NCBI GenBank assembly: GCA_964645045.1
Contig: CAZXYZ010000053.1
Coordinates: 8,556-72,555 of the forward strand
Direction of reading: 5' to 3'
From: Anammoximicrobium sp964645045
Lineage (GTDB): Bacteria; Planctomycetota; Planctomycetia; Pirellulales; Pirellulaceae
DNA length: 64,000 nt
Under the pieces are notes generated by a model, which made no database searches, had not been told where the DNA came from, and was given only the letters and a program-made list of their open reading frames with translations. The first letter of the stretch is position 1. The number at the start of each line of letters is the position of its first letter. Of the stretch, positions 17,440-25,796 are shown in pieces. A program made the translations under genes and the position numbers.

Positions 17440-17802
17440 ATGAACCTCGACATTCAAGGTCCGAAGCCCGAATGCAGCAAGAGCTGTAGTGTCTTGGACG
17501 GTCATCCGGGACGCAAGTTAGTCTGCAAGGCATCCGGGACGCGGTTTACGTTGAGTGGCTCAAGCATTTCCACGGCCGGCTCGACTGGCGATATGGTGAA
17601 ACCTACGGCAGGGGACACCGTGAAAGCCGCGAGGATTCCGACGAGGCTCGGCCGGTTCGAGATGCGTGCCCGGCTGGGGGCTGGAGCATTTGGGTTGGTG
17701 TTTCGCGCTCATGATCCAAGCCGCGATCGCGAAATGGCACTCACCGAGATGGAGGCTGGTCGAACGCATTTTTCTACCCCGCCCACAAGCAAGAAAAGGT
17801 AG
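17440..17802 (+). pseudogene. Degenerate zinc-ribbon Ser/Thr kinase remnant
   Basis: The 120-residue frame aligns with the N-termini of the kinases at 19611, 25797 and 28731: zinc ribbon, a conserved KRF/TRFTLSGSSIS linker, then LGRFEMRARLGAGAFGLVFR. Two of four zinc Cys are lost (position 7 is Gly, 32 is Ser). The invariant Lys of the VALK motif is replaced in MALTEMEAG, and the frame stops soon after, so no catalytic loop exists. It is followed after five bases by an exported protein gene, the same order as kinase 25797 and its neighbour. It looks like the decayed first gene of a duplicated unit. Confidence 0.85.
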
Positions 17803-17807
17803 CTCCA

Positions 17808-19412
17808 GTGACGCCGTTCTCCAATTTGAGGTGCGTTGTGAAAGCGACAAGATGCACGAATGTACTCATCCTGGTATTGACGTGGGCGTCGAGCAATTGT
17901 CTCAGGCCCCCGGAGTCTTTATTGTTCGCCCAAGCTGGCGGAGGTGGGACGTCGGTGAAGATCGAGGGGACACTCGATGAACCGGGAACCAGCGGTGCCA
18001 GTGTCTTGACGGAGAGCGGACCGCGCCGTCTCCACATACGAGGCAATCAAGGCTGGAGTGCCTTCACTGTGTTCCCTGCTTCTCTGGACGACCTCCCCTA
18101 TCTTCGCGCGATGAGGACTCCCAAGTCGGTTCCTGGCCGACGCTCCTCTTACGACGGCTCCAGATACCAGATGCGAATCGAAGCGGATGTCCCATTTACC
18201 CGGGTGCCGGCTGGGCCGGAGGGACAGAACATTCGGTGGGCTGGCAAGTTGACTCGGGAAGTTGAACACGTGAGTTTCGTCTTCTGGGATGTCCAGCTTG
18301 GCGGTATACGGCGGGATGCAGACAAAGTGTACACGTATGACAACTTGATCAACGACACGACTGTCGAATCCATTGGCAACAACAATGAACGATTCAGAAT
18401 TACGGGCAGTTTCGCTTTCGACGAACGCACATTTAGCCTCTATTCCACGCGATTTACCAGTGCCAACACGATACACACGGAGCGAAGGGGCGACTCGGTT
18501 CGAGTGGAAGGTACTTTGGCTCCAGATGCGAGTATTCAGTTTGCTGTGTTCGATCCAATGCTGTATTTCGCGAGAAAGGGCGACCAGATAGTGGCCGAGG
18601 GATTCCCCGGTGGCTCGGGGATCATTGTCCAATCCATGCGTGTCATTAGCTCAGAGCCGTTTGTGAAAAGGCTCGCACAGACGGGCGACCGAGGCCCAAT
18701 AGGTTTGATGCCTAAAGTAATCGAGAGGGAGCGAAAGGTGGCGGGCAAGGTTCAACAGATTACTCGCGATAAATCCTCGTTGCCGACGCTTGTTCGTGTG
18801 GTAACCACACAGGGTGAAAACATCGGACTCAACGTCGAATACGCAAACGGACTTGAGCGAGTTGCAAGGAATGTCGTAGTCGTAGTCGATGGGACTGCTT
18901 CTGACCTTGGAGACTTTCTTAATCGTAAAGACTATGCAATCAGGTTCACCTCAACCGCCGCCATTGGGGAACGGGGCGGAAACGGAGAAGATCTAGGCCG
19001 ACCGCTTATGTTCGGTGAGCAGCCGATACAGGGCGTCTATATGGTGAGAGACGTCAATCAGGTCGTCCTCCTTCAGTCGGCACTCGCTGAAATGCGTGAC
19101 GTGGGAAACAATGAGTACGAGATTACCGGCGGGCTCGTTGGCGTCTCCAATCATTTCTTTGCTGTGGATACTAGGCTGGAACAAAGTTCAGTGGTGCGAC
19201 GCGTGCTTGTAAAGGGAACACTGGCGCAAGGCGCCGCATTCACTGCTTACCTCCCGTTTCCATGGTTTATGAGGGAAGGCGATGAGGTGAGCGCGAATGT
19301 CGTGGACGTTGTCCAAGGAGAAGCGAAGCTGCGAACGATAATGAAGTCCATGACGGTTCAAGCCGCCAATGGTTTCGGAGAGCGGAAGTTGAGGCCCATC
19401 GGACGCAGATAG
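17808..19412 (+). CDS. Exported protein of an unrecognised family (paralogue of 26956-28572)
   Basis: The 534-residue product has an N-terminal hydrophobic segment (VLILVLTWASSNCLRPPESL) consistent with export. Its paralogue at 26956 shares order and motifs: GWSAFTVFPASLDDLPYLRA against GWYATTMLPASLQDVPVLRA, then AVFDPMLYFARKGDQ, DLGDFLNRKDYAIRFTSTA and REGDEVSANVVDVVQGE. The pattern suggests repeated beta-rich modules of about 110-150 residues. The GTG at 17808 is five bases after the kinase remnant. A GTG at 17838 would give a shorter signal peptide. Composition is visibly more A/T-rich than the flanking core genes. No function is proposed. Confidence 0.7.
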   Translation: MTPFSNLRCVVKATRCTNVLILVLTWASSNCLRPPESLLFAQAGGGGTSVKIEGTLDEPGTSGASVLTESGPRRLHIRGNQGWSAFTVFPASLDDLPYLRAMRTPKSVPGRRSSYDGSRYQMRIEADVPFTRVPAGPEGQNIRWAGKLTREVEHVSFVFWDVQLGGIRRDADKVYTYDNLINDTTVESIGNNNERFRITGSFAFDERTFSLYSTRFTSANTIHTERRGDSVRVEGTLAPDASIQFAVFDPMLYFARKGDQIVAEGFPGGSGIIVQSMRVISSEPFVKRLAQTGDRGPIGLMPKVIERERKVAGKVQQITRDKSSLPTLVRVVTTQGENIGLNVEYANGLERVARNVVVVVDGTASDLGDFLNRKDYAIRFTSTAAIGERGGNGEDLGRPLMFGEQPIQGVYMVRDVNQVVLLQSALAEMRDVGNNEYEITGGLVGVSNHFFAVDTRLEQSSVVRRVLVKGTLAQGAAFTAYLPFPWFMREGDEVSANVVDVVQGEAKLRTIMKSMTVQAANGFGERKLRPIGRR

Positions 19413-19610
19413 TGAGGAAGGGGAGTCGCGGGACGCGAGTTTAGTGGGAGCGTCAGGAAGGCAGGGGCGGAAGCGAAATGCTCTGCAAGTCAACTACAGA
19501 CCACTGACGGCAAGAACTTCGTATTGGGGGGGGATTCTGACCGCGGTGACGGAACGAGGGTATCGTTCCGGCATCGCGCACAAAAACGACTTCCGAAAAG
19601 GGACTAGTCC

Positions 19611-22600
19611 ATGAACCTGAAGATCCAGTGCCCAAATCCCGAGTGCGGCAAAAGCTATAGCATTTCAGACAATCAGCTGGGGCGCAACGTGGTCTGCAAG
19701 TCTTGCGGGAAAAGGTTCACCCTGAGCGGGTCCAGCGTCTCCCCGGCGGCGGCCAGTGCCGATACAGGAGAGCCTGCCGCAGAGGACACCATGCAGCCTG
19801 CCGGAATTCCGAAGAAACTCGGCCGGTTTGAGGTTCGGACGCGAGTTGGCCACGGAGCTTTCGGCGTGGTGTACCGGGGCTACGACCCGACGCTGGATCG
19901 CGAGGTTGCGCTGAAGGTGCCCCATCGGGCGGCTCTGCTCTCGGAGAAACGCAAGGCTCGGGTGCTGGTCGAGGCCAAAGCCGCAGCCCAACTTCGGCAT
20001 CCCAACGTCGTGCCGGTCTATGAAGCGGGCCAGGATGGGGACATCTTCTACATCGCTTCGGCTTTCATCGAAGGGCAGACGCTGGAAGATGCCATCGACA
20101 AAGGGCAGTTCCAGGATGGTTCGGCAGTGACGCGTTCCGAGACGTTCCCTCGGAAGGTCTGGCGAGGCGTTCGGCAATCCTGGGAGCGAACCGGCCTGGC
20201 CAGAAAATCGCGCACGAGGCGTGCCGGACCGCAGCAGGAGACGGTTGCAGGCAGCTCGCCGTCAACGGATTCATCGACGGCGGGACCTCACGTCGACTTC
20301 CGCCGTGTGGCCAAGCTGATCATGGATTTGGCTCGGGGGCTGGACTACGCTCACCGGTTGGGGATTGTCCATCGCGATGTGAAACCGGCCAACATCATGC
20401 TCGACCGGACCGGCGATCCGTTGGTGACGGATTTCGGTCTGGCCCGCCTGGACGACGTCGCCAACGCGGATTCAGCTGAGGCAGACGGCTCCCACGGACC
20501 TCCACCGCTGCCGGTTCTGTCGGGTGGGTCAGCCAGCGCGCGTGCGACGCAGGACGGTACCGTCTTGGGAACGCCCGCGTATATGGCGCCCGAACAGGCC
20601 CGAGCCCAGCAGGCCTTGGTTGGGCCGGTGTCCGATCAATACAGCCTGGGCGCCGTGCTGTACGAATTGTGTTGCGGTCAGCCGCCGTTTTCTGGACCGC
20701 AGGAAATGGTCTTGTCATTGGTGCGGAGTAAAGAGGAGCCGCAACTGCCCCGGAGCGTGAATCCAGAGATCCCCGTCGATCTGGAAGCAATCTGCATCAA
20801 GACGATGTCGAAAGACACAAAGGGCCGCTACGGCAGTTGCGGCGAGATGGCCGAAGATCTGCGGCGTTGGCTCGACGGGGACCTAATTCACGCGCGGCGA
20901 CTGAGCGCAAAGGAGCGTGCGGTCCGTTGGTGCCGACGGAATCCGGCGGTAGCCGGTCTGTCGGCGGCGGTCGTTGTCGTGCTCCTACTAGGAGCGATGG
21001 TCTCCGGTGTTCTGGCGGCCAGGGCACGTAGTCGCGAACGGGATGCGGTTGCGCAAAAAGGACGCGCCGACAACGCTGCGCAACAGGCGATTACCGAGAA
21101 GGATCGCGCCGACAACGCTGCGAAACAGGCGATTGCCGAGAAGGATCGCGCCGACAAAACCGCGGATGACCTTCGCAAGGCTTTGGAGGAAACAAAAGTC
21201 GCACAGCGACTCCGTGCTCTGGCGCAAGTGGATTCTTTGCGTCGCGCCGAAATCGGGCAGGTTCCGTACATCATTGATGGGTTGAAACCCGTGTGGCCGG
21301 ACGTGGGGCCGCGGGTCATCGAGTTGATGGGGGACAAGAATCTGACCGAGAACGAACGCCTGCGGCTAAGCTTGGCGTTGGTATGGAAGGACGCCAAACT
21401 GGTCGAGTATCTTTTCGGAAGGCTGCTCGAAGCCACTCCCACCGATTTTCTGGTGGTTCGCGAGGGGCTGGTGCCTTACGCTGGCAGGCTGACAAGGGAG
21501 CTTTGGCGAATTGCCCTGGATCAAGGCGCCGACCCCAACCGGCGTTTTCGGGCCGCTTGTGCGCTGGCCCGGCTTGATTCGGGCAGCCAGGGACAGTGGT
21601 CGGCGATAGCCAAGCCGGTGGTCAGTTTGTTGGTTGCAGAGAATCCGTTGGTGCTGGGAACGTGGATGGAGGCGCTGCGTCCGGCGCGGAATGTGTTGGT
21701 GCCCAGATTGCAGGATGTCTTCCGGGACCGGCAAATCAGCGAAGGCGAGCGTTCCGTGGCCGCGAGCATTCTGGCCGACTACGCGGCTGACCAACCGCAG
21801 GTCCTGGCCGACGTGCTGCTGGACGCTGACACGAGACACTTCGCCGCTATGTTCCCATCGCTGCGACTGCAGGGGCAGCACGCTGTCGCACTTCTTGAGG
21901 CCGAATTGGATCGACAACTCGCCGAGGAAGCAAACGACGAGGAGCGTGACCGGCTGGCCAGCCGTCAGGCTAATGCAGCTGCGGCGTTGCTGCGGATGGC
22001 GGCAAACGATAAGGCATGGGCCGTCTTCCGGCATTGTCCTGATCCAACGGCACGCAGTTATTTGATTCATCGCGTCGCTCCGCTGGAAGTCGATCCCCGC
22101 CTGATCGTTACGAGGCTGGATCGGGAGCAGGATGTGTCTATCCACCGAGCGTTGCTACTGAGTCTGGGCGAGTTCGGCGAAAAGCAGTTGCCGTTAAGCG
22201 AACGGCAACAGTTGATTCCAAAGCTGCTGGAACGGTACCGCGGCAATTCCGACGCCGGCGTCCACGCGGCTGTCGAATGGTTACTGCGGCAATGGGGACA
22301 GCATGAGGCTATAAAGGTGTCCGACCAGCAGCTGGCGCGGGGCGAACCGGTAGGCGATTCGCGGTGGTACGTGAACAGCCAGGGACAGACCATGGTTGTC
22401 TTTCGCGGGCCGATCGAGTTCCAGATGGGATCGCCTGAGACCGAAACAAATCGGGAACCCGACGAGCCCCTCCACAGTTGCCGGATCGGTCGCAGCTTTG
22501 CGATTGCCGCCAAGGAGGTTACCGTCGAGCAGTGGGAGAGATTCCAGGCGAAGACGGAGTTCGAGGGATTCAGACAGCGATTCTACCCGGATGCAACCTG

Positions 22601-23072
22601 CCCCAACCTCGCTATCTGCTGGTACGAGGCGGCCGCTTACTGTAATTGGTTGAGCCTGCAAGAAGGTTTACCTCGTAGCGAATGGTGCTACGAGCAGAAC
22701 GAGGTGGGAGAATACTATAAAGGGATGAAGCCTGCGAAGGACTACTTGGAGCGTAGCGGTTATCGGCTGCCGAGCCCCGCGGAATGGGAGTACGCCTGCA
22801 GGGCCGGGGCAAGTACCTGCCGCTATTTTGGTCGATCGAAGCGGCTATTAGTACATTATGCGTTCTATCAGGACAACTCGCAGGACCGAAGCTGGCCGGT
22901 GGCGACACTGAAACCCAATGATGCAGGCTTGTTTGACGTGCTTGGGAACGCGGAGGAATGGACTCATTCTCGCAAGGTTCCAAGTGATCAAGACGACTTG
23001 CCCGATCAAGACACTGTTGCGAACGAGGATCCGCGTGAGTTACGGGGGGGTCTTTCGGCGATCACATCCTGA
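19611..23072 (+). CDS. Membrane Ser/Thr protein kinase with zinc ribbon and C-terminal FGE-sulfatase-like domain (frameshifted 3' end)
   Basis: Domains in order: four-Cys zinc ribbon (Cys 7, 12, 29, 32); kinase domain from about residue 70 with Gly loop GHGAFG (80-85), Lys102, HRDVKPAN (254-261), DFG (274-276) and APE (326-328); TM helix near 445-470; a repeated A-E-K-D-R-A-D-N coiled segment; a helical, HEAT-like region; and from about residue 925 a formylglycine-generating-enzyme-like domain (FQMGSPETE, EVTVEQWERF, YRLPSPAEWEYACRAG, LGNAEEW). Two inserts enlarge the kinase core: a basic stretch at 170-226 and a long activation segment (54 residues DFG to APE). The frame ends at 23072 inside the conserved RELRGG motif. 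The missing tail lies in another frame to 23158. No recognised substrate. Confidence 0.9.
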   Translation: MNLKIQCPNPECGKSYSISDNQLGRNVVCKSCGKRFTLSGSSVSPAAASADTGEPAAEDTMQPAGIPKKLGRFEVRTRVGHGAFGVVYRGYDPTLDREVALKVPHRAALLSEKRKARVLVEAKAAAQLRHPNVVPVYEAGQDGDIFYIASAFIEGQTLEDAIDKGQFQDGSAVTRSETFPRKVWRGVRQSWERTGLARKSRTRRAGPQQETVAGSSPSTDSSTAGPHVDFRRVAKLIMDLARGLDYAHRLGIVHRDVKPANIMLDRTGDPLVTDFGLARLDDVANADSAEADGSHGPPPLPVLSGGSASARATQDGTVLGTPAYMAPEQARAQQALVGPVSDQYSLGAVLYELCCGQPPFSGPQEMVLSLVRSKEEPQLPRSVNPEIPVDLEAICIKTMSKDTKGRYGSCGEMAEDLRRWLDGDLIHARRLSAKERAVRWCRRNPAVAGLSAAVVVVLLLGAMVSGVLAARARSRERDAVAQKGRADNAAQQAITEKDRADNAAKQAIAEKDRADKTADDLRKALEETKVAQRLRALAQVDSLRRAEIGQVPYIIDGLKPVWPDVGPRVIELMGDKNLTENERLRLSLALVWKDAKLVEYLFGRLLEATPTDFLVVREGLVPYAGRLTRELWRIALDQGADPNRRFRAACALARLDSGSQGQWSAIAKPVVSLLVAENPLVLGTWMEALRPARNVLVPRLQDVFRDRQISEGERSVAASILADYAADQPQVLADVLLDADTRHFAAMFPSLRLQGQHAVALLEAELDRQLAEEANDEERDRLASRQANAAAALLRMAANDKAWAVFRHCPDPTARSYLIHRVAPLEVDPRLIVTRLDREQDVSIHRALLLSLGEFGEKQLPLSERQQLIPKLLERYRGNSDAGVHAAVEWLLRQWGQHEAIKVSDQQLARGEPVGDSRWYVNSQGQTMVVFRGPIEFQMGSPETETNREPDEPLHSCRIGRSFAIAAKEVTVEQWERFQAKTEFEGFRQRFYPDATCPNLAICWYEAAAYCNWLSLQEGLPRSEWCYEQNEVGEYYKGMKPAKDYLERSGYRLPSPAEWEYACRAGASTCRYFGRSKRLLVHYAFYQDNSQDRSWPVATLKPNDAGLFDVLGNAEEWTHSRKVPSDQDDLPDQDTVANEDPRELRGGLSAITS

Positions 23073-23158
23073 CCATCCGTTCCGCTAATCGTTACGGCCT
23101 CGCGCCCGACAGCGTCTCCGCCAATCGCGGCCTTCGGCCAGCGAGGACTTTCCGCTGA
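23044..23158 (+). other. G7 tract and out-of-frame 3' end of the FGE-like domain
   Basis: At 23044-23050 seven G residues follow TTAC. One more G would change the reading from RGGLSAITS-stop to RGGSFGDHILTIRSANRYG and on to a stop at 23156-23158 (ending LRPARTFR). That matches the family ending (RGGS..., R-S-A-x-R, then a Gly-x-R near the end). So the gene is either frameshifted, slippage-controlled or carries a sequencing error. Confidence 0.85.
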
Positions 23159-23190
23159 TGTGCTTTGCGGTTCTGTTCGATTTCTTCTTG

Positions 23191-24597
23191 TTAACCGGTT
23201 AACGCTCGCTTACGCGCATCCTCTGCGTTCAGCACCTCCAACTGCTCGAGGCGTTCTTCGGTGAGCGGGTGCGAACGAAAATGATCTTGGATCTGGTAGA
23301 GCGTTCTCTCCGCCGCGTTCCGCGGGGCTGGACGTTTGGGTTCGAGATTCTTGTCCGCCACGTAGACCGCCAGATGCCGAAGCGCCGAAAGCGACTCCGC
23401 AGCGTTGTGCCCGGTCTGCAGCATGGCCCGCATGGCCCAAGCGTCGGCCTCGAATTCGATTTCCTCGGAGTAGCCGAGGGCGATCGCCAGGTACGCGAAC
23501 TGGGCCAGCGTTCCGGCCGCCTCCCCGGCCACTTCCGATGCCCGGGCGGCATACGTGATCCGTTGTGCGGCGTGCCGCAGGTCGATGTGCGCAATCTCGT
23601 GGGCCAAGACGAACTGGAGTTCGGTGTCCGCTTTGAGCAATCCCAACATGCCTTTGGTCACGTAGACATACCCGCCGACATGGGCGAACGCATTGACCTC
23701 GGGGCTGTCCAAAACGAGGAAATGGTAAGACAGTTCCTTGCGGCTCCGTAGTTCGAGGATGGGGCCGGCCAGCTTCTGCAGTCGCTGGACCAGCGCCGGA
23801 GGCGACAGGACTTTCTGATCGCGACAAATCAGCTTGTGGACCAAGGGGCCAAGCTGCTTTTCTTCTTCCAGGGAAAGCCCCAGCACTTCTTGGCCGGCTG
23901 CGTCAACCGTCTTGGCGACTTCCCGTCCCAGATCGTATAGTTGGCCGAACGGGTCGTTGGCGTGTTGCGGCGTTTCGGTCGGTCTTGTGCTTCCTCGTGG
24001 CTTGGCCTGCGGTTTTGCTCGCGAGGGTTCCGTACGCTCTGGCGGATTCGGGCCGACCGAGCGCGCCGGTTCCTTTTCCTGGTCGACGGCCGAGGCGGCC
24101 TTTTGGTGGGTGCGATCTGAAGTGGCATCGGCGTTCGACATCAATGGCCGAGGCGGTTCCGGCTTTGCGGTCGTCGAAATGGGCGGTGGGGGTTCGGCAG
24201 TCGTCGGCTGCGAGTCCGTGGCGGGTTCGTCGGCAGGCCGTTCCGTCCGGGGCGGCGTCGGTGTGCCGACCCGCACGTCCTTGATTGTGTCCGCGACTTG
24301 CCCGGTCAGCTCTCCCGCGGTCTCGACGGCTTGACGCGCCCCTTCTGCCGCACCTTGCTGCAGCTCATTCCTGACATCATGAATGATCCTGCCGGGGAGT
24401 TCGCCGGCTTTGTCGACGGCTCGTTCTGCCCCTTCCACTACCCCTTTGCGCACTTCGCTGCCGGCTTGCTTGGCCGCGTCGCGGATGGACTCGCGCGTCC
24501 GCTCGGCTTCGTTGCGGATGAACCAGACAAGCCCACCTAGCAATAGAACTACAGACAACCCGCCAACAATGTACTTGATCTTCGCGTCTTTGGTCAT
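23191..24597 (-). CDS. Membrane-anchored M48-family metalloprotease
   Basis: The 468-residue protein has an N-terminal TM helix (IVGGLSVVLLLGGLVWFI), an ERTRESIRDAAKQAG amphipathic stretch, a long Pro/Thr-rich linker (residues about 100-220) and a peptidase domain. The zinc motif HEIAHIDLRHA is near 332 and the distal Glu in FEADAWAM. M48 proteases degrade or process envelope proteins. The ATG at 24597 follows GGAG at seven bases. An upstream start at 24708 would add 37 residues. Its N-terminal helix and ERTR motif closely resemble the small protein at 37285. Its stop codon lies within a GTTAACCGGTTAAC palindrome. Confidence 0.88.
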   Translation of the reverse strand: MTKDAKIKYIVGGLSVVLLLGGLVWFIRNEAERTRESIRDAAKQAGSEVRKGVVEGAERAVDKAGELPGRIIHDVRNELQQGAAEGARQAVETAGELTGQVADTIKDVRVGTPTPPRTERPADEPATDSQPTTAEPPPPISTTAKPEPPRPLMSNADATSDRTHQKAASAVDQEKEPARSVGPNPPERTEPSRAKPQAKPRGSTRPTETPQHANDPFGQLYDLGREVAKTVDAAGQEVLGLSLEEEKQLGPLVHKLICRDQKVLSPPALVQRLQKLAGPILELRSRKELSYHFLVLDSPEVNAFAHVGGYVYVTKGMLGLLKADTELQFVLAHEIAHIDLRHAAQRITYAARASEVAGEAAGTLAQFAYLAIALGYSEEIEFEADAWAMRAMLQTGHNAAESLSALRHLAVYVADKNLEPKRPAPRNAAERTLYQIQDHFRSHPLTEERLEQLEVLNAEDARKRALTG

Positions 24598-24748
24598 GCG
24601 TCCACTCCGAGTGTCAGGTACACAGAATCCGATGTTCGCGAGCAGGAACCCGACCGCCAGCACAGCAAATGGCCGGCTGTTGCGGCCGTACGTAAATCCG
24701 TTCGGCAAATCGCGTCAGGGAGACCTTCGGTCGGCGGTTTCGGGCGGG

Positions 24749-24809
24749 GTCGGAGACCCGCGCCGAACGCGAGTCGGAGACCCGCGCCGAGCGTCGCGGC
24801 GCGTGGGTC
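24749..24809 (-). terminator. Repeat/hairpin downstream of the exported protein gene 24813-25433
   Basis: A 21-base direct repeat (GTCGGAGACCCGCGCCGA core at 24749-24769 and 24773-24793) overlaps a GC-rich hairpin, GACCCGCGCCG (24779-24789) with CGGCGCGTGGGTC (24797-24809). On the minus strand it follows the stop codon by a few bases. No T tract is evident. Confidence 0.4.
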
Positions 24810-24812
24810 GAT

Positions 24813-25433
24813 TCAGCGCTGGCCGGGGATGGCGAGCAGTCGCAGGCAAATGTCTTGATATCGTTCGGTCATTTCCTTGGCTGGCCTTTGGTTGGTCCTG
24901 CCAGTCACCGCGTCGCCCGAAGCGCCACGAGCGATCTCCTTCAGGACGTACGACCGTCTCGTGCTGCCGAAAAAGATGGTCACCCGGTAGCCGATGGCTG
25001 CGGCATCCTCGGCCCGGTCACGGCGGCCTCCGCTGTAATTCCGCAGTTTAGTGAAGTCGTTTTCGCTGAGGACGCCAGCGATTTCGGCAAGCTCAGCCTG
25101 ATTCAGTTGTCCGCTCTTCCGCTGCGCAATCTCCACGGCGCCGGTATTGGACACGCCGAGCCCCACTGCGCCGATACCGGTCCAAGTCCCGTCGCGGGCG
25201 ATCAGAATCCAGGCTTGGACACCCACGGCCGTTCGTACACCAGCGTCCGTCACGTGTCCCATCGCTTCGCATTCCAGCCGCAAGGGCGAACACAACCGGC
25301 CGGAACTGTCGAGATACGCCTGGGGCCCGTCCGAGGTTTTCGTCGTGGAATCCTGGGCGTTGGCACCGCCGACCGCCGCCATCACCAGCAGTGGAATCGT
25401 TGCCGGTGTCCATTTCGGAATGAAACGGTTCAT
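24813..25433 (-). CDS. Exported protein of unknown function
   Basis: The 206-residue protein has a signal peptide (TPATIPLLVMAAVGGANAQD). It continues with a beta-rich stretch (VGVQAWILIARDGTWTGIGA) and a helical C-terminus. The ATG at 25433 follows GAGGAG with nine bases spacing, a better choice than the frame's earlier start at 25475. It sits between the two kinase units, upstream of the M48 protease on the same strand, and may be cotranscribed with it, although a hairpin lies between. I recognise no family. Confidence 0.65.
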   Translation of the reverse strand: MNRFIPKWTPATIPLLVMAAVGGANAQDSTTKTSDGPQAYLDSSGRLCSPLRLECEAMGHVTDAGVRTAVGVQAWILIARDGTWTGIGAVGLGVSNTGAVEIAQRKSGQLNQAELAEIAGVLSENDFTKLRNYSGGRRDRAEDAAAIGYRVTIFFGSTRRSYVLKEIARGASGDAVTGRTNQRPAKEMTERYQDICLRLLAIPGQR

Positions 25434-25603
25434 GGAATTGCTCCTCGCATCAAGGCGTTGCGGGCTGGAAATCATCGTGTCGCCATGCTGTTATTCGGGC
25501 AGGCAGACGTTTTCGGGGGAAAGATGACGACTCAGAGCACTTTTGAGGTTCTCGCCGTTTTTTTCTTGGCTGATGGCCGCCGGATTCCCCATCCAGCCGA
25601 ATT

Positions 25604-25704
25604 CACCCGAAGAAAGAAGCACGGCGGGGGAATGCTTTCTGGCCCTCGCCAGAGAAATGCCCGTGGGGGCTAGTTTAAGACCACACCATTTCCAGGTACG
25701 ATAG
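25604..25704 (+). promoter_or_regulatory. Upstream element shared with 17243-17350
   Basis: Blocks CACCCGAAGAAAGAAG, GTGGGGGCTAGTTTAAGACCAC and GTACGATAG occur in the same order as at 17243-17350, about 95 bases before the second short kinase gene. This supports duplication of the whole unit including its upstream DNA. A promoter role is possible but not shown. Confidence 0.4.
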
Positions 25705-25796
25705 TTCCGTCGTTCGGTAAGGCCGCAAGGGGCCAGCTTGCAGCCGCCAAATCGGGCGATTTCGGCGATGTGAACCGCGAAGTGGGAGACAAGTCC

